From Tulasnella sp. 424 (Eukaryota; Basidiomycota; Agaricomycetes; Cantharellales; Tulasnellaceae): a stretch of 64,000 nt of DNA. The stretch is taken from the NCBI GenBank assembly GCA_019633425.1, contig WSUB01000148.1, forward strand, positions 34,693-98,692. The letters run 5' to 3'. The notes beneath the pieces were generated by a model, which was not told the origin of the DNA, ran no database searches, and worked only from the letters and a program-made list of their open reading frames with translations. Made by a program: the position numbers and the translations under genes. The first letter of the stretch is position 1. Each line of letters opens with the position of its first letter. Below are positions 26,601-38,131 of the stretch, in pieces.

Positions 26601-27316
26601 AAGTGGGTAAATGTGAGGCAAGTCGATCTCACAGGGTAGCCATGAAGACCTTCGGACTGAATCAAAGCCGGAATTCCCAGAGTCGTATTCTCCATCACTA
26701 CAGGGGAATAGGCATGAGGATTGTTGGAGACACCGGCTACTGTGACAGGCGCGACTTACAATACCTCTGACCGACCTCGATGGTGTATGCAAGTTTGTCG
26801 TAAGGCATTTGATAGCCCGCCCTGTCACGGAGCACCAAATTAACACATGAGAGCACACAGTGCTTTAGCTTGTCACATACCAAATGGACCCGCCCTTATA
26901 TTTCATCATTTCGACCTAAGGCAGACATAGCGAGGAGGTGAGTGCGTGAGCCATAGCAACCCAACAGGATTTCAAATACCAGTCCAGAAGCGTTGTAAGA
27001 CATCGTCGTGTCCAAAGGGTCATTAGGATTTGGAGTCCATCCGTTTATATCACCTGGGACATTTGTAAGATGGAGTGTATCTCTTTAGGTGAAGGAACGG
27101 TGACGCACCCTGAATTAGCTGCGCGACCTTCTCCTCGAGGGTCATACGAGGTAGCAAGTCATTGATACGATCCTCGATTGCGGCTTTTGGATTCTTGTAC
27201 AGAGGAGTGGGCTTTGCGGCCCGCTTTTCAGGAAGTTCCGAGTCGGACCAGGCAGCTGCCAGAGGTTGAACGGTGGCGAGGAAGCAAGCGAGAGCACTCA
27301 ACCGTACGAGCGCCAT
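23605..27316 (-). CDS. secreted GH3 beta-glucosidase/xylosidase-type glycoside hydrolase
   Basis: Intron-rich minus-strand gene; ATG at 27316, TAA at 23605-23607. The N-terminus has a secretion signal (ALACFLATVQPLAAA) and then the GH3 N-domain: RMTLEEKVAQLIQG, GIPALIQSEGLHG, APDLDLGRELRWGRVEEGYG, TGGERELRTLYLPPF, SYDGVPA, LRKEWGYKYWVVSDAGS. The Asp of SDAGS aligns with the GH3 catalytic nucleophile. It continues with VCDSRECSARLG and GEMGGGTYTYLTLVDQV, the GH3 C-domain (EQIILLKNDGNTLPL, VAVIGPSAGQ, VVFISGRPVSEPW) and a fibronectin-III-like end (WSFGDGLSYTTF to LQGNFTVV). It would release glucose or related sugars from oligosaccharides outside the cell. The nucleophile region is spliced through two micro-exons (annotated separately). 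I did not fix every exon boundary. Confidence 0.85.
25674..25677 (-). other. 4-nt micro-exon in the GH3 gene
   Basis: TTCA lies between an AG acceptor (GAATTTAG) and a GTAAGT donor. It completes Gly and adds Ser, restoring phase 0 before IDLLQNNH. Without it, joining 25758 directly to 25607 shifts the frame. Confidence 0.65.
25758..25764 (-). other. 7-nt micro-exon completing the GH3 catalytic Asp codon
   Basis: On the minus strand, exon WGYKYWVVS ends with a lone G at 25818. A 53-nt intron follows, then ATGCCGG (25764-25758) and a GTAAGG donor. G plus AT gives the Asp codon, then Ala and the first two bases of Gly. Confidence 0.72.
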
Positions 27317-27681
27317 GTTTACCAGGATCGGGAAGGAAAGTCGATGAAGGGATGTGGGCCCGCCTATCGCAATGTTCCCCGCGTACGCCTTTTATGTGCA
27401 TGTCCAGGTTGCTACTCGGTGATATTCTCGTAGGTCCATCTGACATCTCTACGACATGCAATTATCTCGGATAGTAACAAGGCTTCAGAAGGTACAAGAA
27501 GTCGAGAACGCATGGCCAGAAAGATATTCTCTTGCAGGGTGACTTTGGGGGAAAGCCTGTTGGACTTCTGCAGAAGTCGGGGTTGCTTCCTCCTTCTGGA
27601 AGGACACCCCACGCAATTGAGACTAAACGCTTGCAATCCACGTGAAGTCGTTGACAGGTGAATGATATTGCTGTGGGTGCT

Positions 27682-27990
27682 TCACCATCGTTGAAAACGG
27701 GAGCCAATCGGATTGCGTCCTTGCTGCCCGGCCGACAGGCTTCCAAAAGGGGCAGTTAAAGCGCGGCCCGCCAGAGAAGCGAGTCCGGAGTCGGTGAGCT
27801 TCGAAATGGAGAAACCAAGTCCGAGATTTTGCGCCATACGATGCTCGATGGCAGCCACGAACCCTGCTAGACCTCCCGCAACGCCTTGGAAGAAGCGGTG
27901 GTCGTTAAGCGTGCGAGTAGAGAAAGAGTGACCGCCTTCCCACTCGGGTCCCCTTTCTCCGAGTTCCTCGCCGTAGAATCATGATATGTC
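27682..27990 (-). CDS. possible small unrecognised coding exon
   Basis: One minus-strand frame reads GERGPEWEGGHSFSTRTLND, then FQGVAGGLAGFVAAIEHRMA and SKLTDSGLASLAGRALTAPF, ending at TGA (27682-27684). The composition, Gly pairs and hydrophobic helix look like real protein. An in-frame TGA just upstream (about 27979) means it would have to be entered by splicing. I could not find a convincing first exon or start. It may be the 3' part of a small gene or a relic. Function unknown. Confidence 0.35.
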
Positions 27991-28169
27991 GGTAGCAATG
28001 GGAGGTACAGAGCATCCACAACGTCCATAATGTGCGGTATAGAGGAAGTTAGTAAGTCCGATAGCCAATATAATGATCCGAAATGTACGAGGGAAAATAA
28101 AACAGGAGTAACGAGTGAAATGTGGAACGACATTGCTCTAGTCCGCGATTAAGTCGCACTAAAAGTCGG

Positions 28170-30849
28170 TTAAAAAAGAAGTGTGGCGGCCCCGGCGAGG
28201 GCGGCTGCGAAGACGTAGGCGAGAGAGGTTGCACTTTGAGAGCCGAGTGTGGATGCCCTGTTCGAGTTGGATGAGCTGCCCGTGGAATTGCCAGTCTGCT
28301 GTTGGATGGCAAATACGCCAGGGAGGGACGCTGGATGCGTTGCGTTCTGCGTCTCAATCTTGCCACTGCCGACCATGACTTCCTGGCCCATGGACGGGAT
28401 GCCGTTGACAACAACGAAGAACCAAGCTGGTCCCGGAGCCAGGATGGCTGGGTTCGGGGGAACTTGAGATACATGCAGGGTCGCGCTTCCGTCGGAATTC
28501 ATGGTGTACGTGTTATTCAGCTGCACGTACTTCTGTCCAAAGTTCTAAGCCAATACCAAGGTGAGAACAGAGGACCTCCACCAATAGAGCTGTATGACCC
28601 CGCTTACGATTGCATGCGTTGAAAATCCAAAGCGCATGAGAACCACCTTCGTGTTGCCGAGAGATGAGGCCGGATCGGACCCAAGTTCGCTTGAGGCGAC
28701 TGTGAGATTGAAGTAAGGCCCTCCATATCCGAGCTTGGTGGGCAAGCCAGAATACTCGGGTCGGTGCTCGGAATAGTATGCGGGATAGAAGCGTTCTACA
28801 CGCCACTCGGTAGACCACTTTTCCGTAGCTGGAGGGACGGTAGATCAGATACCATCGGAGATTGTCTCATCGGAGGAACAGGACGTACTCGTGACATCAG
28901 GATTGGGGTTGGAACCTGATACAAAGACCGAACCGTCGGGAAGAAGGGTGGCTGAAGAGTGGTACAGACGAGGGACGGTAGAAGCAGAAAGGCTGTCTGT
29001 TGAGAACCGGGAGCCTTGAGGGGCATCGGGATCATACATGAGAGGTTGAAGGAGCGGAGAATCTGCGTAGGAATGACCAACTGCCCAGCTCTGCAAAGAA
29101 GGTTCACGGTTAAATGATCATCTTGAAGTTTTACGCTTAGTCTACGTGGAACCCACATCGTTGCCATAGCCAGCCACGCCTTGATTCACACCGTTGACGA
29201 GGAATATCTTGCCATTAGGGAGAAGGATGAAATTCCCCATAACGCGGCCGTCAGGTAGATCATCGTCTTCTTCAAAGGTGTTGGTGACGTCTGGAGTGAT
29301 ACGGACGCACGATGCAGACGCCGGCACATTAACGACGACGGTCTACCATGGTTGAACCAAATAAGCGTTTGAATAGGACATGGCGCATCGTAGAGAATCG
29401 TCACCTTCCGCCATTGATTAGGCTGGAGATCCGTGCCCCCGCAGAATACCATTGTTGCGGTCCAATTATTCGCGGGAGTCATTGGTAGCATGGCGCTTAG
29501 CGAACGGGCTAATGAGCTACATGTTTTGGGAAGGAAAGAAAAACCATACTTTGCAGCACTTCCTGGGTAGGTTCTGACGGCATGGGGCATAGCAGGCCCA
29601 GCATGCTCGACGTTGTTCTTGTAGTCAAAGATTTCTGTTGCCCAATTGGTTGTTAAAAAGAGGTTGCCGCTTGGAAGAAGCCAAGTGAGTGGGTATAAGT
29701 TGGCTGGCAGGGTGGTCTGAAGGAAGTTGAGAGTGATCTCCAGACCGTCACCGCGTCGAGGCCAGTACTCGTATGTAGGGTTGTTGTTGTCGGTTGACGA
29801 GACGAATCTGTTAGATGCACTGCTGAGCCAGATCCCCTAGACAAAATGTTTGGAATTGGTTACGAACCCGCCAAATAAGTTACCGCCGATCTAAAGGACG
29901 AAACTGAGTGAGCAGGCTAAACAAAGCGGGGAACTTAAAAGTCACGCACGATAATAACACTGCCGTCTTCCAACGTCTCCCTAGATGCGTGGGTATAGTA
30001 AGCACCGTTTGTTGTGCATGACACAAATGCTCACAATGTCGGATACCACCGAGTGGTCTTCATGTAATTCTTCGTGTCATCTACCCAATTGCAGTTGCCA
30101 TCGTCACAAGGGGAGAGGAATCTAGTACGCAAGAAGAAAAGGTCTGAGCAACGAGACTCCCGGAAATGAAAAACAATAAATGAGTAAACAAGACGTACCG
30201 CACTGCAAAACGGCCATCGCCATCTTTGTACAAGTCTTGGCTGGTGTTGTTGACAGCGAGACCACCATATGTTACTTCCTGGTTACCTCCTACGTTTATC
30301 CAAGTTCCGTCGCCCAGGAGGGCACCTCCAGCACAGAAGGTGTTTGTAACAACGTCCATGGCACGGACGGTGTTGTCATTGAGGTCGTATTCTGTGCAAG
30401 GGAGGATTGGTTGCATGAGAGAAGCCTATGACGCAGCGGGTGATGGAAGGCTTACCTGATCCCCATGCGGCATGGTCGTTGACTCTCAGAGGATTGTTCT
30501 CCACTTTGTCGATGATATAGACCTGGTGAATAGAACGTTGTCAGCCGGGCGACTAGAGGACTTTATTGCGAGAGTCGGACTGACCTTGTTTTTGGTGCCA
30601 AGGAAGAGCTGTTTGTCGGCACGATGACGCGTGAGGAAATTTCCGCAGTTAGCTAAATGATGTGGCACCAGGAGGGAGATTGCGTAGACAGACCTGTTGA
30701 GCACTGACACCAGAGTTTCCAACGATCTGAAAGGTGCCGGCTCCTGTACCTTGCCAAGTTGGTTGACCGGTCTGGGCGAGGACACCCGAGACGAATAAAG
30801 GAACGATGAGGCGAGCAGGGAACGCAGCTATGTGCGTCTGTATATACAT
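28170..30849 (-). CDS. copper radical oxidase (glyoxal oxidase type), secreted
   Basis: ATG at 30849, stop at 28170; many short introns. Signal peptide ARLIVPLFVSGVLAQ. The Kelch-like beta-propeller keeps the residues expected at a mononuclear copper / Tyr-Cys radical site: Cys in NTFCAGGALLGDGTW, Tyr in TTRWYPTLETLEDGS, the Tyr-His pair in TVPRLYHSSATLLPDGS, and a late His in MRFGFSTHAINFGQKYV. The galactose-oxidase-like C-terminal domain (ILAPGPAWFFVVVNGIPSMG) is followed by a Ser/Asn-rich linker and a hydrophobic end (LAYVFAAALAGAATLLF) that resembles a GPI-anchor signal, so the enzyme may be wall-bound. The family oxidises simple aldehydes such as glyoxal or methylglyoxal to acids, yielding H2O2 that feeds peroxidases. 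The exact substrate cannot be read. Exon joins are only partly worked out. Confidence 0.85.
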
Positions 30850-31299
30850 CTGTGGGATGGATGATATACTGTTACAAGTAGAGACAGAGAGGAGAGTGGG
30901 GGGTGAGAGAAAAGGGTAACGGACGGCCTGTGCAGTCTGTTTGTCCTGTTTGAATTGAAATTCCGACTTTTGGGGGGTTTGCCGAGTTCGCCGCCGGCAG
31001 AGGTCTTTATAAGCTTTGTTGTGGTCTAGCTATCTAATCTTATCGGAGACAGAGTCTACATACATGTTGTCCGTTCAGTACATACATACACGTTGTCCGT
31101 TGAAGCCATACTTGTATCTATCTATCACATGCAACATATGTATATCGTCTCTTTCGCGGTCTATATGGAATAAAGAAAGGTCCATCATCTTCACTCGTTG
31201 CCCACCCAACAACGCCCAGCAACCCCACGCTCAACCCACGACGGCAAACTGCAAAAGGCTCAACAGCAACGTCGAGGCCCAGCTTGCGAGCGCCAATAG
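30850..31299. promoter_or_regulatory. copper radical oxidase promoter region
   Basis: Read on the minus strand, a TATA-like AGCTTATAAAGA lies at about 31004-31015, roughly 155 bp before the ATG at 30849. The rest shows CA-rich repeats and no gene. The right end holds the 3' UTR of the glycosyltransferase. Confidence 0.45.
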
Positions 31300-33553
31300 T
31301 CAGGCGGTTATAGGGACACCACTTAAACCAAGCGTAAGTCCAGCTTGGGGTTGTAGCGGACGTGATTCCTCAGAATCGGACGCGTCCGTCACCATGCCGG
31401 TCGACGACTCAAAGCCGTACGAACTAGATGACGATTCGCTATCCAGCAGCTCATACCACTTGTTGACCCAGTCCACGAGTTCATGGGCCATCGCGTCCGC
31501 TTCGCGCTTTCGAATGTCTGACCATCCTTGCTGGCGCTTCAGAGCCTTCATGAATTTGCCCTTTTCATACGCTTCCTCGATCTTGCCTGCCCAGTCTCCA
31601 AGTTCGTAACGCTCCTGCGGAAGCAGCACTCCCACTCCCGAGGACTCCATAAGCTCGCGCAGCCCATGCTCTTCCACGAAAAACGGCCGGGGGACTAAAG
31701 AAGCAAGTGAGTCAGCCAGATGGACACATCCCACCGAAAAGCGTAAGAGACGCACCATAGACGAAAGGCGTGCAAGCGTCAACACACTCGGCGCACGTTC
31801 CATAACCCAGCTTGCCCAACAGAACATCGGCAACCGCAGTCAAATCTGGCATCCAGACATCCCTTGGAGCGACAAAGAAGCCTTCCGGTAGGTCTTCTTC
31901 TCCCCAGTTTTTAGCAACTCCACAGACAATAGCGATCCAACCATCGGGAAGAAGTCTCTCCTCGGGCTCTTCTTCGATCTCGGCGGCGCCTACCATCTCA
32001 TGTAAGCTCGGGAACGTTGGGCGGCGCTGAAGGATAGGGGAGGCTGGGTTCGACCTAACAAAAATATACGGCTCGTCAATTTGGCGGCTCCTGCAGGTAA
32101 TACAGCTAGGTACTCACGCCGGCGGTGCTCCTGGAACATAGATGTGCGATGGCGTGGCGATTCTAGGGAGATTTTGCAAGCTAATCTTGAGCTTTTCGAG
32201 CTTGACTTCCGGAGGTGTGTGTGGCCGGGCCTCCTTGACGTCATCACCCAGCCTTGGGGTCTCGTCCACAACAGTCAGCGAAACAGTTGGTGGACTTGCT
32301 CTAGGGGGAGTTCCTTTTGAGGACCTTGTTCCCAGCGAAAAGTCGTCTTGCTTAGGAACAGGCGCCAGTTCCGTCGGCTTGACCATGGGTGTTCCACTCA
32401 TCGACAAGTTGCGGCTTCCATTGCGACTGTGTGTTGGTCGCTTAATCACTTGACCACCAAAGCTGACGATGACGATCTTGGTCTTTTTGGGATCGTGGTA
32501 TTCTCGGGGGATGCCAATGGAGTCGAGAAGTCTCTGACGTGCTTCTGTCGAGTAAATGTCCGACGCGGGATGACGCACTAGCAACGGAGCGGCCTTGAGT
32601 TGTCGTGGAAGCGGTTTCTTTGGCCCTCCATCTGGAAAGGGAACGGAATCGTAGAGCTGAATTTGCTCAACGGGTTGGTGCAAGCCAGCCAAGACGGAGG
32701 GACGGAATCTCTGGATGGCTGGGTCGATCCATTCGGTGGCGGGCAACGGATAGTCGGGCGAAAATGAAGGGAATGGAAGATAGCCCGGCAGACGTAAAAT
32801 GAGGTCAGAGTTACGGTAGTCGCGGGCTATTTGATCGGCAAGCGGGTCCATGACATCATGGGGTATCGGTTCATCTGGTTCGAGTTCAAGTTCGTTTGTT
32901 GGTGGACTTGGGTTGGGTGCAAGGGTGGAAAGGACATTTGGGACGGGCGCTGCTGGGGTTTGAGGTTCGATAACTGGTGCCGAGAGATAGGACCAAATGG
33001 AGTCGAACGTGAAGTTTGTGACCAGAGCCGATGGAAGGAATGCTCGGTGTGCAGCGGCGCTGTTCACGGTATCCCGGGCAGGGGCGTGGTGGGTAAGCGG
33101 AGGTGTAAATGGGATAATGAAAGCCACATGCACACACCATGCGATGAAGACTGCGTCACTTAGAACGCAATGAATCTTGTTGGCTTTGAGCCATGCTACT
33201 TCGTCGTTGATGAGGACCTCGCGCTTGGCGAGAAACGCGTTGAGAACGTTGACGCTCTTCTTGCGGTCTACTCTGAAATTGCCAGGACCGGTTCAGTGTC
33301 GTCGTTGGGGCCTCGAGTGCTATTTAGGCGCTCACCTGTAAGCCAGAGGTTGTTGAACGACTGGATCAATTTTGGCGGTTCGATACTTTGCGCCGAGCTT
33401 CATCGAGTCTGAAAAGACGTGTGGGGGGGCTTCTGAGATGATGGTGACGGTGGGTTTTGGAGATAACTGCAAGAGGTGGGAGGCGAGGGCGGATACTCTT
33501 GTAGCATGACCATAACCATGGCCACTGCAATAGTAGGCGAAGTTGAGGGACAT
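31300..33553 (-). CDS. MurG-like glycosyltransferase, plant L-arabinokinase N-terminal type
   Basis: Predicted exons are complement(31300-31694, 31756-32054, 32118-33059, 33139 or 33138-33272, 33336-33553), best fit 33138, giving 662 aa. The start FAYYCSGHGYGHATRVSALA is the nucleotide-sugar transferase motif also seen at the N-terminus of plant arabinokinase-like proteins; VFIACAAAHRAFLPSALVTN matches the same family. Later blocks are IVIVSFGGQV, LLPDGWIAIVCG and KLGYGTCAECVDACTPFVYV. The GHMP kinase half of the plant enzymes is absent. Between the two Rossmann parts is a disordered insert of about 90 residues (SRNGSRNLSMSGTP onward), which is unusual. Donor and acceptor are not known. It starts on the minus strand with a good TATA box 75-88 bp upstream. 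Confidence 0.75.
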
Positions 33554-33627
33554 GGGTGAGCAGGGGGGTTGGAGAAAGGGGGAGGAATGGGACGGAAAGA
33601 GCGGGGGGAGTTGGGGACGGGTTGTAG

Positions 33628-33640
33628 TTATATATATACT
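33628..33640 (-). promoter_or_regulatory. TATA box of the glycosyltransferase gene
   Basis: The minus strand reads AGTATATATATAA, 75-88 bp upstream of the ATG at 33553, a normal spacing for a fungal TATA promoter. Confidence 0.55.
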
Positions 33641-35286
33641 GTCAAAGGAAAAGTTTAGAGTTCTGTGTTATATATAATTCAGAAGGGAGTGGGTACGGTC
33701 GGAGACGGGCGCAGAGAGAGAAGACCGCACCTGGATAAGGAAATTTCGGTTTAGACGAGAACCGGCTTATCTTGAAACAAGAAGCAAGGTAGCGAGGCGG
33801 TTGGCGGCGCCTCAAGGCGATAAAGTGATACCAGTTCGGTGTTGCGAACAGCCTTTGACCAACGTTGGAGGAGGAGGGAGATGCGGTGAAGCCGGCCAAT
33901 GCTTCCGCTTTGGGTGTCATCGCCTTCGGCGTCTATCGGCGTGCGAACCCGATAGCGAACGCCGTCTCCTCTTGGGTCGGGGAATGTGTCACGTAAATAT
34001 AAGCAATTGGTTGGAGGTGGCGTTCACTCAAGCCAAAGACGGATAAATCGCCAACGAATGCTCTTCCGTGAACAATACTATTAGATTTTCTCCAGTCAGT
34101 TACCTTGGCGATGCATCTGGGGTATTTGTCATTGTGGAATGCACCTCCAGCAGGCCGTTCAGAGGCTGACGAAAGGATTACAGCAGCTCTCTCGGATTTT
34201 CCTATGCCACACCCACTTGCCGAGACCATGCTGACGAGCTGACCCATAAGCACATGTGCGACAACTACCGATTCGCTTGGTCTTTATTGGACGCGATGGC
34301 AGCTTCCGAACTTTGAAGTCGATTGATGGGCGGACTGGACTGCACGTGCGCTTAGAGCCATGATAATATTATTTTTACAAAGAAGCGAGGATGGTTACGT
34401 TGTGGATTCGGAACTTTTTAGCAACGGTGGGGGGGGAGGGGTTGTCGTGGTCTTCGCGAGCGAGGTTCTGGAATTGGGAGTCTCCATCGCGCTGGGACCA
34501 TCCGATGTGTGTGGTCCCTCGGGACTCGGCTCCGAGTAAGTGGTGGCATAGAAGAAGAATGACGCCCCCTCAACCTTGCGACAGAAATTGGGTAAAAATG
34601 AGCAACGAGGCAAGATTGCAAAGGCTAAAGGCATACTGGGGCTTGGCATGCAATGCGTCTAGGGCGCCCGTAAAATGCGTCGATGGCTCGCATATTGCCA
34701 TAAGCAGCTGGATGAATATATATAGGTATATAGAGATAGCTATGGATGGGACTGGTCGCATGTTATTCGGATGAGGGTTGTGTCTAAAGTAGACTAGTCC
34801 ATCCATCAATCCCAACACGTGGAGATATTTCACGTCTCTCCTTCATCTCCCAGTCCCATCAGCCGAGTTCCGGCATTCCCACTTTTCAATATGATTTCAC
34901 TTTTTTTTTCGTTAGTTCTCGCCAAGACGAACGAGAAAAGTAGTCTAGTGTCGACGACTTGAGCGCCCATCAGCGTTGTGAGAGGGGGAGGGAATGAGTG
35001 CGTGCGATGGCAAGGCAGTTGGATGGAGAGGTGGTTGTTTCTGGGTCAGTGCAGGGTAGCAAAGTAGGGTGAAGAGAAGCACAAGAGCTGTCGTGGTGCC
35101 TGTCTGCGTCCCTTGTAAATGATATCCTCCAGAACCAAAACCAACCCAAAATCCAGCCACCCATCACCTTCACCCCCCCCCCCTCTCCTTCTTCTCCTCC
35201 TTCTCTCCCCCCCCCTCACCTCCCCTCCCTTCCCCCCCTCTCTCCCCCTCCCTCGCCATCCTCCTTACTTTTACGACGCATCTAAT
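33641..35286. other. long intergenic region with no supported gene
   Basis: About 1.65 kb between the divergent starts at 33553 and 35287. Open frames are short and low in complexity. I see no tRNA-like cloverleaf. The right end is the CT tract annotated separately. Confidence 0.5.
35165..35275 (+). promoter_or_regulatory. polypyrimidine tract before F-box E
   Basis: A run of about 110 nt that is almost entirely C and T, with several poly-C stretches, ends a dozen bases before the ATG at 35287. CT-rich blocks just upstream of the start are common in filamentous fungal promoters. Confidence 0.5.
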
Positions 35287-37780
35287 ATGGGGCTACCAGA
35301 ACTTCCAAACGACGTATGGCTGGAAATCACAAGGAGGCTCAACGTCCACGATATCCTCCATGTCCGCCAAGTACGTTCAATCTCAGTCTAAACTACAATC
35401 CCCCACATCACCCCCTCCCTCCCCACCACCACGTACTCATCCCATTCCTTACTCTCACCAGGTATCAAAGCGTCTTCAATTCGTCACAAGACTCCGCGCT
35501 GTCTGGCAGACAGTCCTCTCCCAAGCTTGCATTCAATACGGCGTACCAAGATTCGCTTCTCAGGTCCTCCACTGCAACGACCACGAACTCGAATATATCG
35601 CTTGTCGCCCCAGTCGATTTCAGGCCATCTTGACTACTTTGGCATGCGATGCAGAGGATCCGGGTCGATTCTCAACCACAAAGCATGAAGGCTCCGACGT
35701 TTCCATGAAATCCAATCGTTCCGCTCTCCCCACCCCAAGTCTCTTCCGCCCTATACACGAATACACTCTCCCAGACGACAACTATACCAACGTCTATCTA
35801 GTCAACGGAGGGAAATGGCTCCTCACCGTGTCCGCAGATACCGTCCTCAGGGTCTGGGATCTCGAACCCTTCAAACCTCCGTCCAAAGACAGACACGATT
35901 CCGCCCCAAGGCCCGGCTCTTCTCGACCACCGCGTTTCACTGGTGCTCGCCCAGAGCTTTACGGTCAAGGAAATATCGAATCTCCCGCCACCTTCATGGA
36001 CGCTCACCTCTCCAACGATCGTAACGAACTTTACGTATTCCTCCGAACCACGTCCTCGGACGATAATGACCCAAAGTTAGTTCCTTCCGTTGCACAAATG
36101 CCATCGCGGTCTGCTTACATCCTGTTCGTTCGTAGAGTAACCGCCATCTGCGTCAAATTCGACCTCCTCCTTGGTCCCCCTCCGGATGACCGCCCACATC
36201 CATGCCATCACGTTTCTGCCTGGACCCGTGAAGCCGTATCCCTCGACGCCAGTTGGATCAAGGCGTTTGGTACCGATATTGCCGTCTTCACTCGACGCAC
36301 AACCCGTCGCACAGCTTGGATCTGGGATTGGAGGAGAAATTTGACCAAGAAGCTCACAAACTTTCAAGTCCCCTCAGGTGCAGATTCATTAGTACGCAGT
36401 TCCGAAAACAATTATCGCATGCGCGTTCGCTAACCAGTCTTTACTGCGCCAGCTCTGCATGAAGATCGTTTCAAGGCATCTGGTCGCGGTACACGGCGAC
36501 GGTCCTCGTAAATGCACCGTCAGCCTCTACGAGCTTCCATCGTTGGCATCAGACCCTCTAGCACGACCGTCTGTCGAGTTTGAACGCAAACCCATACTGC
36601 ATTCCGCCGAGCTCGTTCCAGAAACAATGACCGAACCAGCCGAAACACAACTCGCCCTCTTCACGTCCAAATTCCACGGCATCCACCACGTCGAAGCCTT
36701 CCGTCCAAAGGTTCCCTCCTCGGCATCAGGTCGCGCCGCGTCATCACACTTCCAGGGCTTATCTCGAGTGACTTTTGTTGACCGTCGAAGTGCGATGCAT
36801 TCGGTGCCGTTCAACATTGGCACCGTTTCGCTCTCGGAGCCATTCTGGATCGTCCCTCCACAGCGCTCGACGGAGGAGGCTGACCGGCCGCAAGGTCTCC
36901 AGGAGTTGGGTTCTTTTAGAATCGCCATTGGTGTCGAGTCGGTCGGTGATGCTGCCTGGAGGTCGCGTCTTCAGTATTATATGCGAGTAGACCTCAACGC
37001 CATCGGTGAACGGACCAACCCCTGCCTTCCAGCCAACGACTCCTCTCAGGTTTCTGTTGTCAGTGGAGATGCCACGATCGCTCCTCCAGGGACGATTCCT
37101 TATCCCAGACTGCGCGGTCGGGTGTCGGCAAGTCGGGAATCCGCCGCCTACTTCCATGATCGATTGTTCATCGCATCGGGCAAGCTGACACTTTTGAGTG
37201 TATGGAGTGCTTCAGACGGAATTCACGCCCACACGAGGTACGCCTACCGTTTACTAATGCTCGGGCGGCTGCTGACACTCGAAAAACGCGTTGCAGCAAC
37301 GTCTTGAAGCCTGAAGACCGCAATCCGAAAGTCAAGTCTGTGACCAAGGAGAAACGCTTATTCCCTGCGGCGGTCAGCGTGCGCGTCCGGCAGGGACAGA
37401 GTACGAGCAGCTCGCGTCCCTCAATTCCGACCGTACCGGAGGCGCCACAGTTCAAGAGCCTTGCGCCAGAGTCGTACAGTGAGATGGGAGCCGAGGTAAT
37501 CGCTTATGCATGGAACACTCCGGAAAAGGTTCGGCCAAAGCCTACGATGGAGGAGATAATTGAAGATGCAATGTCGGAGTGCAGCTCGGGATCAGCGGAA
37601 TCATTGTCGCGGAAGCTGCGGAGGGTGTATGAGCCGAGTCGACGGGACCTGCTTGGAAATCGGCTGTCGATGAAGGTTGACTTGTTCAGCGGTCGGATGG
37701 TTGTTCTTGACGAGATTGAAGGAGACGAAGGGGAAGAGGAACGGCGAATGATGGTTGTGCGTGTAATGGAGTACGTGTAG
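35287..37780 (+). CDS. large F-box/WD-like protein, relative E of the local family
   Basis: Exons 35287-35370, 35462-36075, 36136-36391, 36453-37237 and 37297-37780 give 740 aa. The F-box is a textbook one: LPELPNDVWLEITRRLNVHD, with ILHVRQVSKRL across intron 1. Exon 2 has VNGGKWLLTVSADTVLRVWD, matching the WD-like strand of A-D. The first three intron phases are again 0, 2, 0, with a fourth of phase 2. It lacks the RPWNTP and terminal hLFWY signatures and is about 200 aa longer. The C-terminal part has WNTPEKVRPKPTMEEII and ends RMMVVRVMEYV. It is probably an SCF adaptor; substrate unknown. It could be the ancestral or a sister form of A-D, a point only a phylogeny can settle. Confidence 0.8.
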
Positions 37781-38000
37781 TACGGTAGCGGGTGTCTGTG
37801 TATACAGTGTTAGGGTGCAAAATGATGGAACATTTGGGTTCGCACGGGGGGATAGAGTGGATGTTTCTCTTGATCTCAATGTCGACCAAACGCCCACATT
37901 CCAGCTCTTCAACGACTCGACTCTGACCCAAGGGGCAAGAAAACGAACGAGAATCATTCGAGAATCGTTTTCTCTGCCCGCTCGCTCTAGTGGGGGGGAC

Positions 38001-38099
38001 ATGCATCCAGCCTCTTCCACCAACCAGACTTCAACTCAACCAACAAACTCCTCCTTGACCCATGCTCTCGCCCTCCCTCAACCCAGGCCACCAGACACC

Positions 38100-38131
<32 letters not shown>

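Noticed and set aside
34391..34774. Overlapping short frames on both strands between 34.4 and 34.8 kb
   Set aside because: There is no consistent splice structure or domain; composition is low-complexity.
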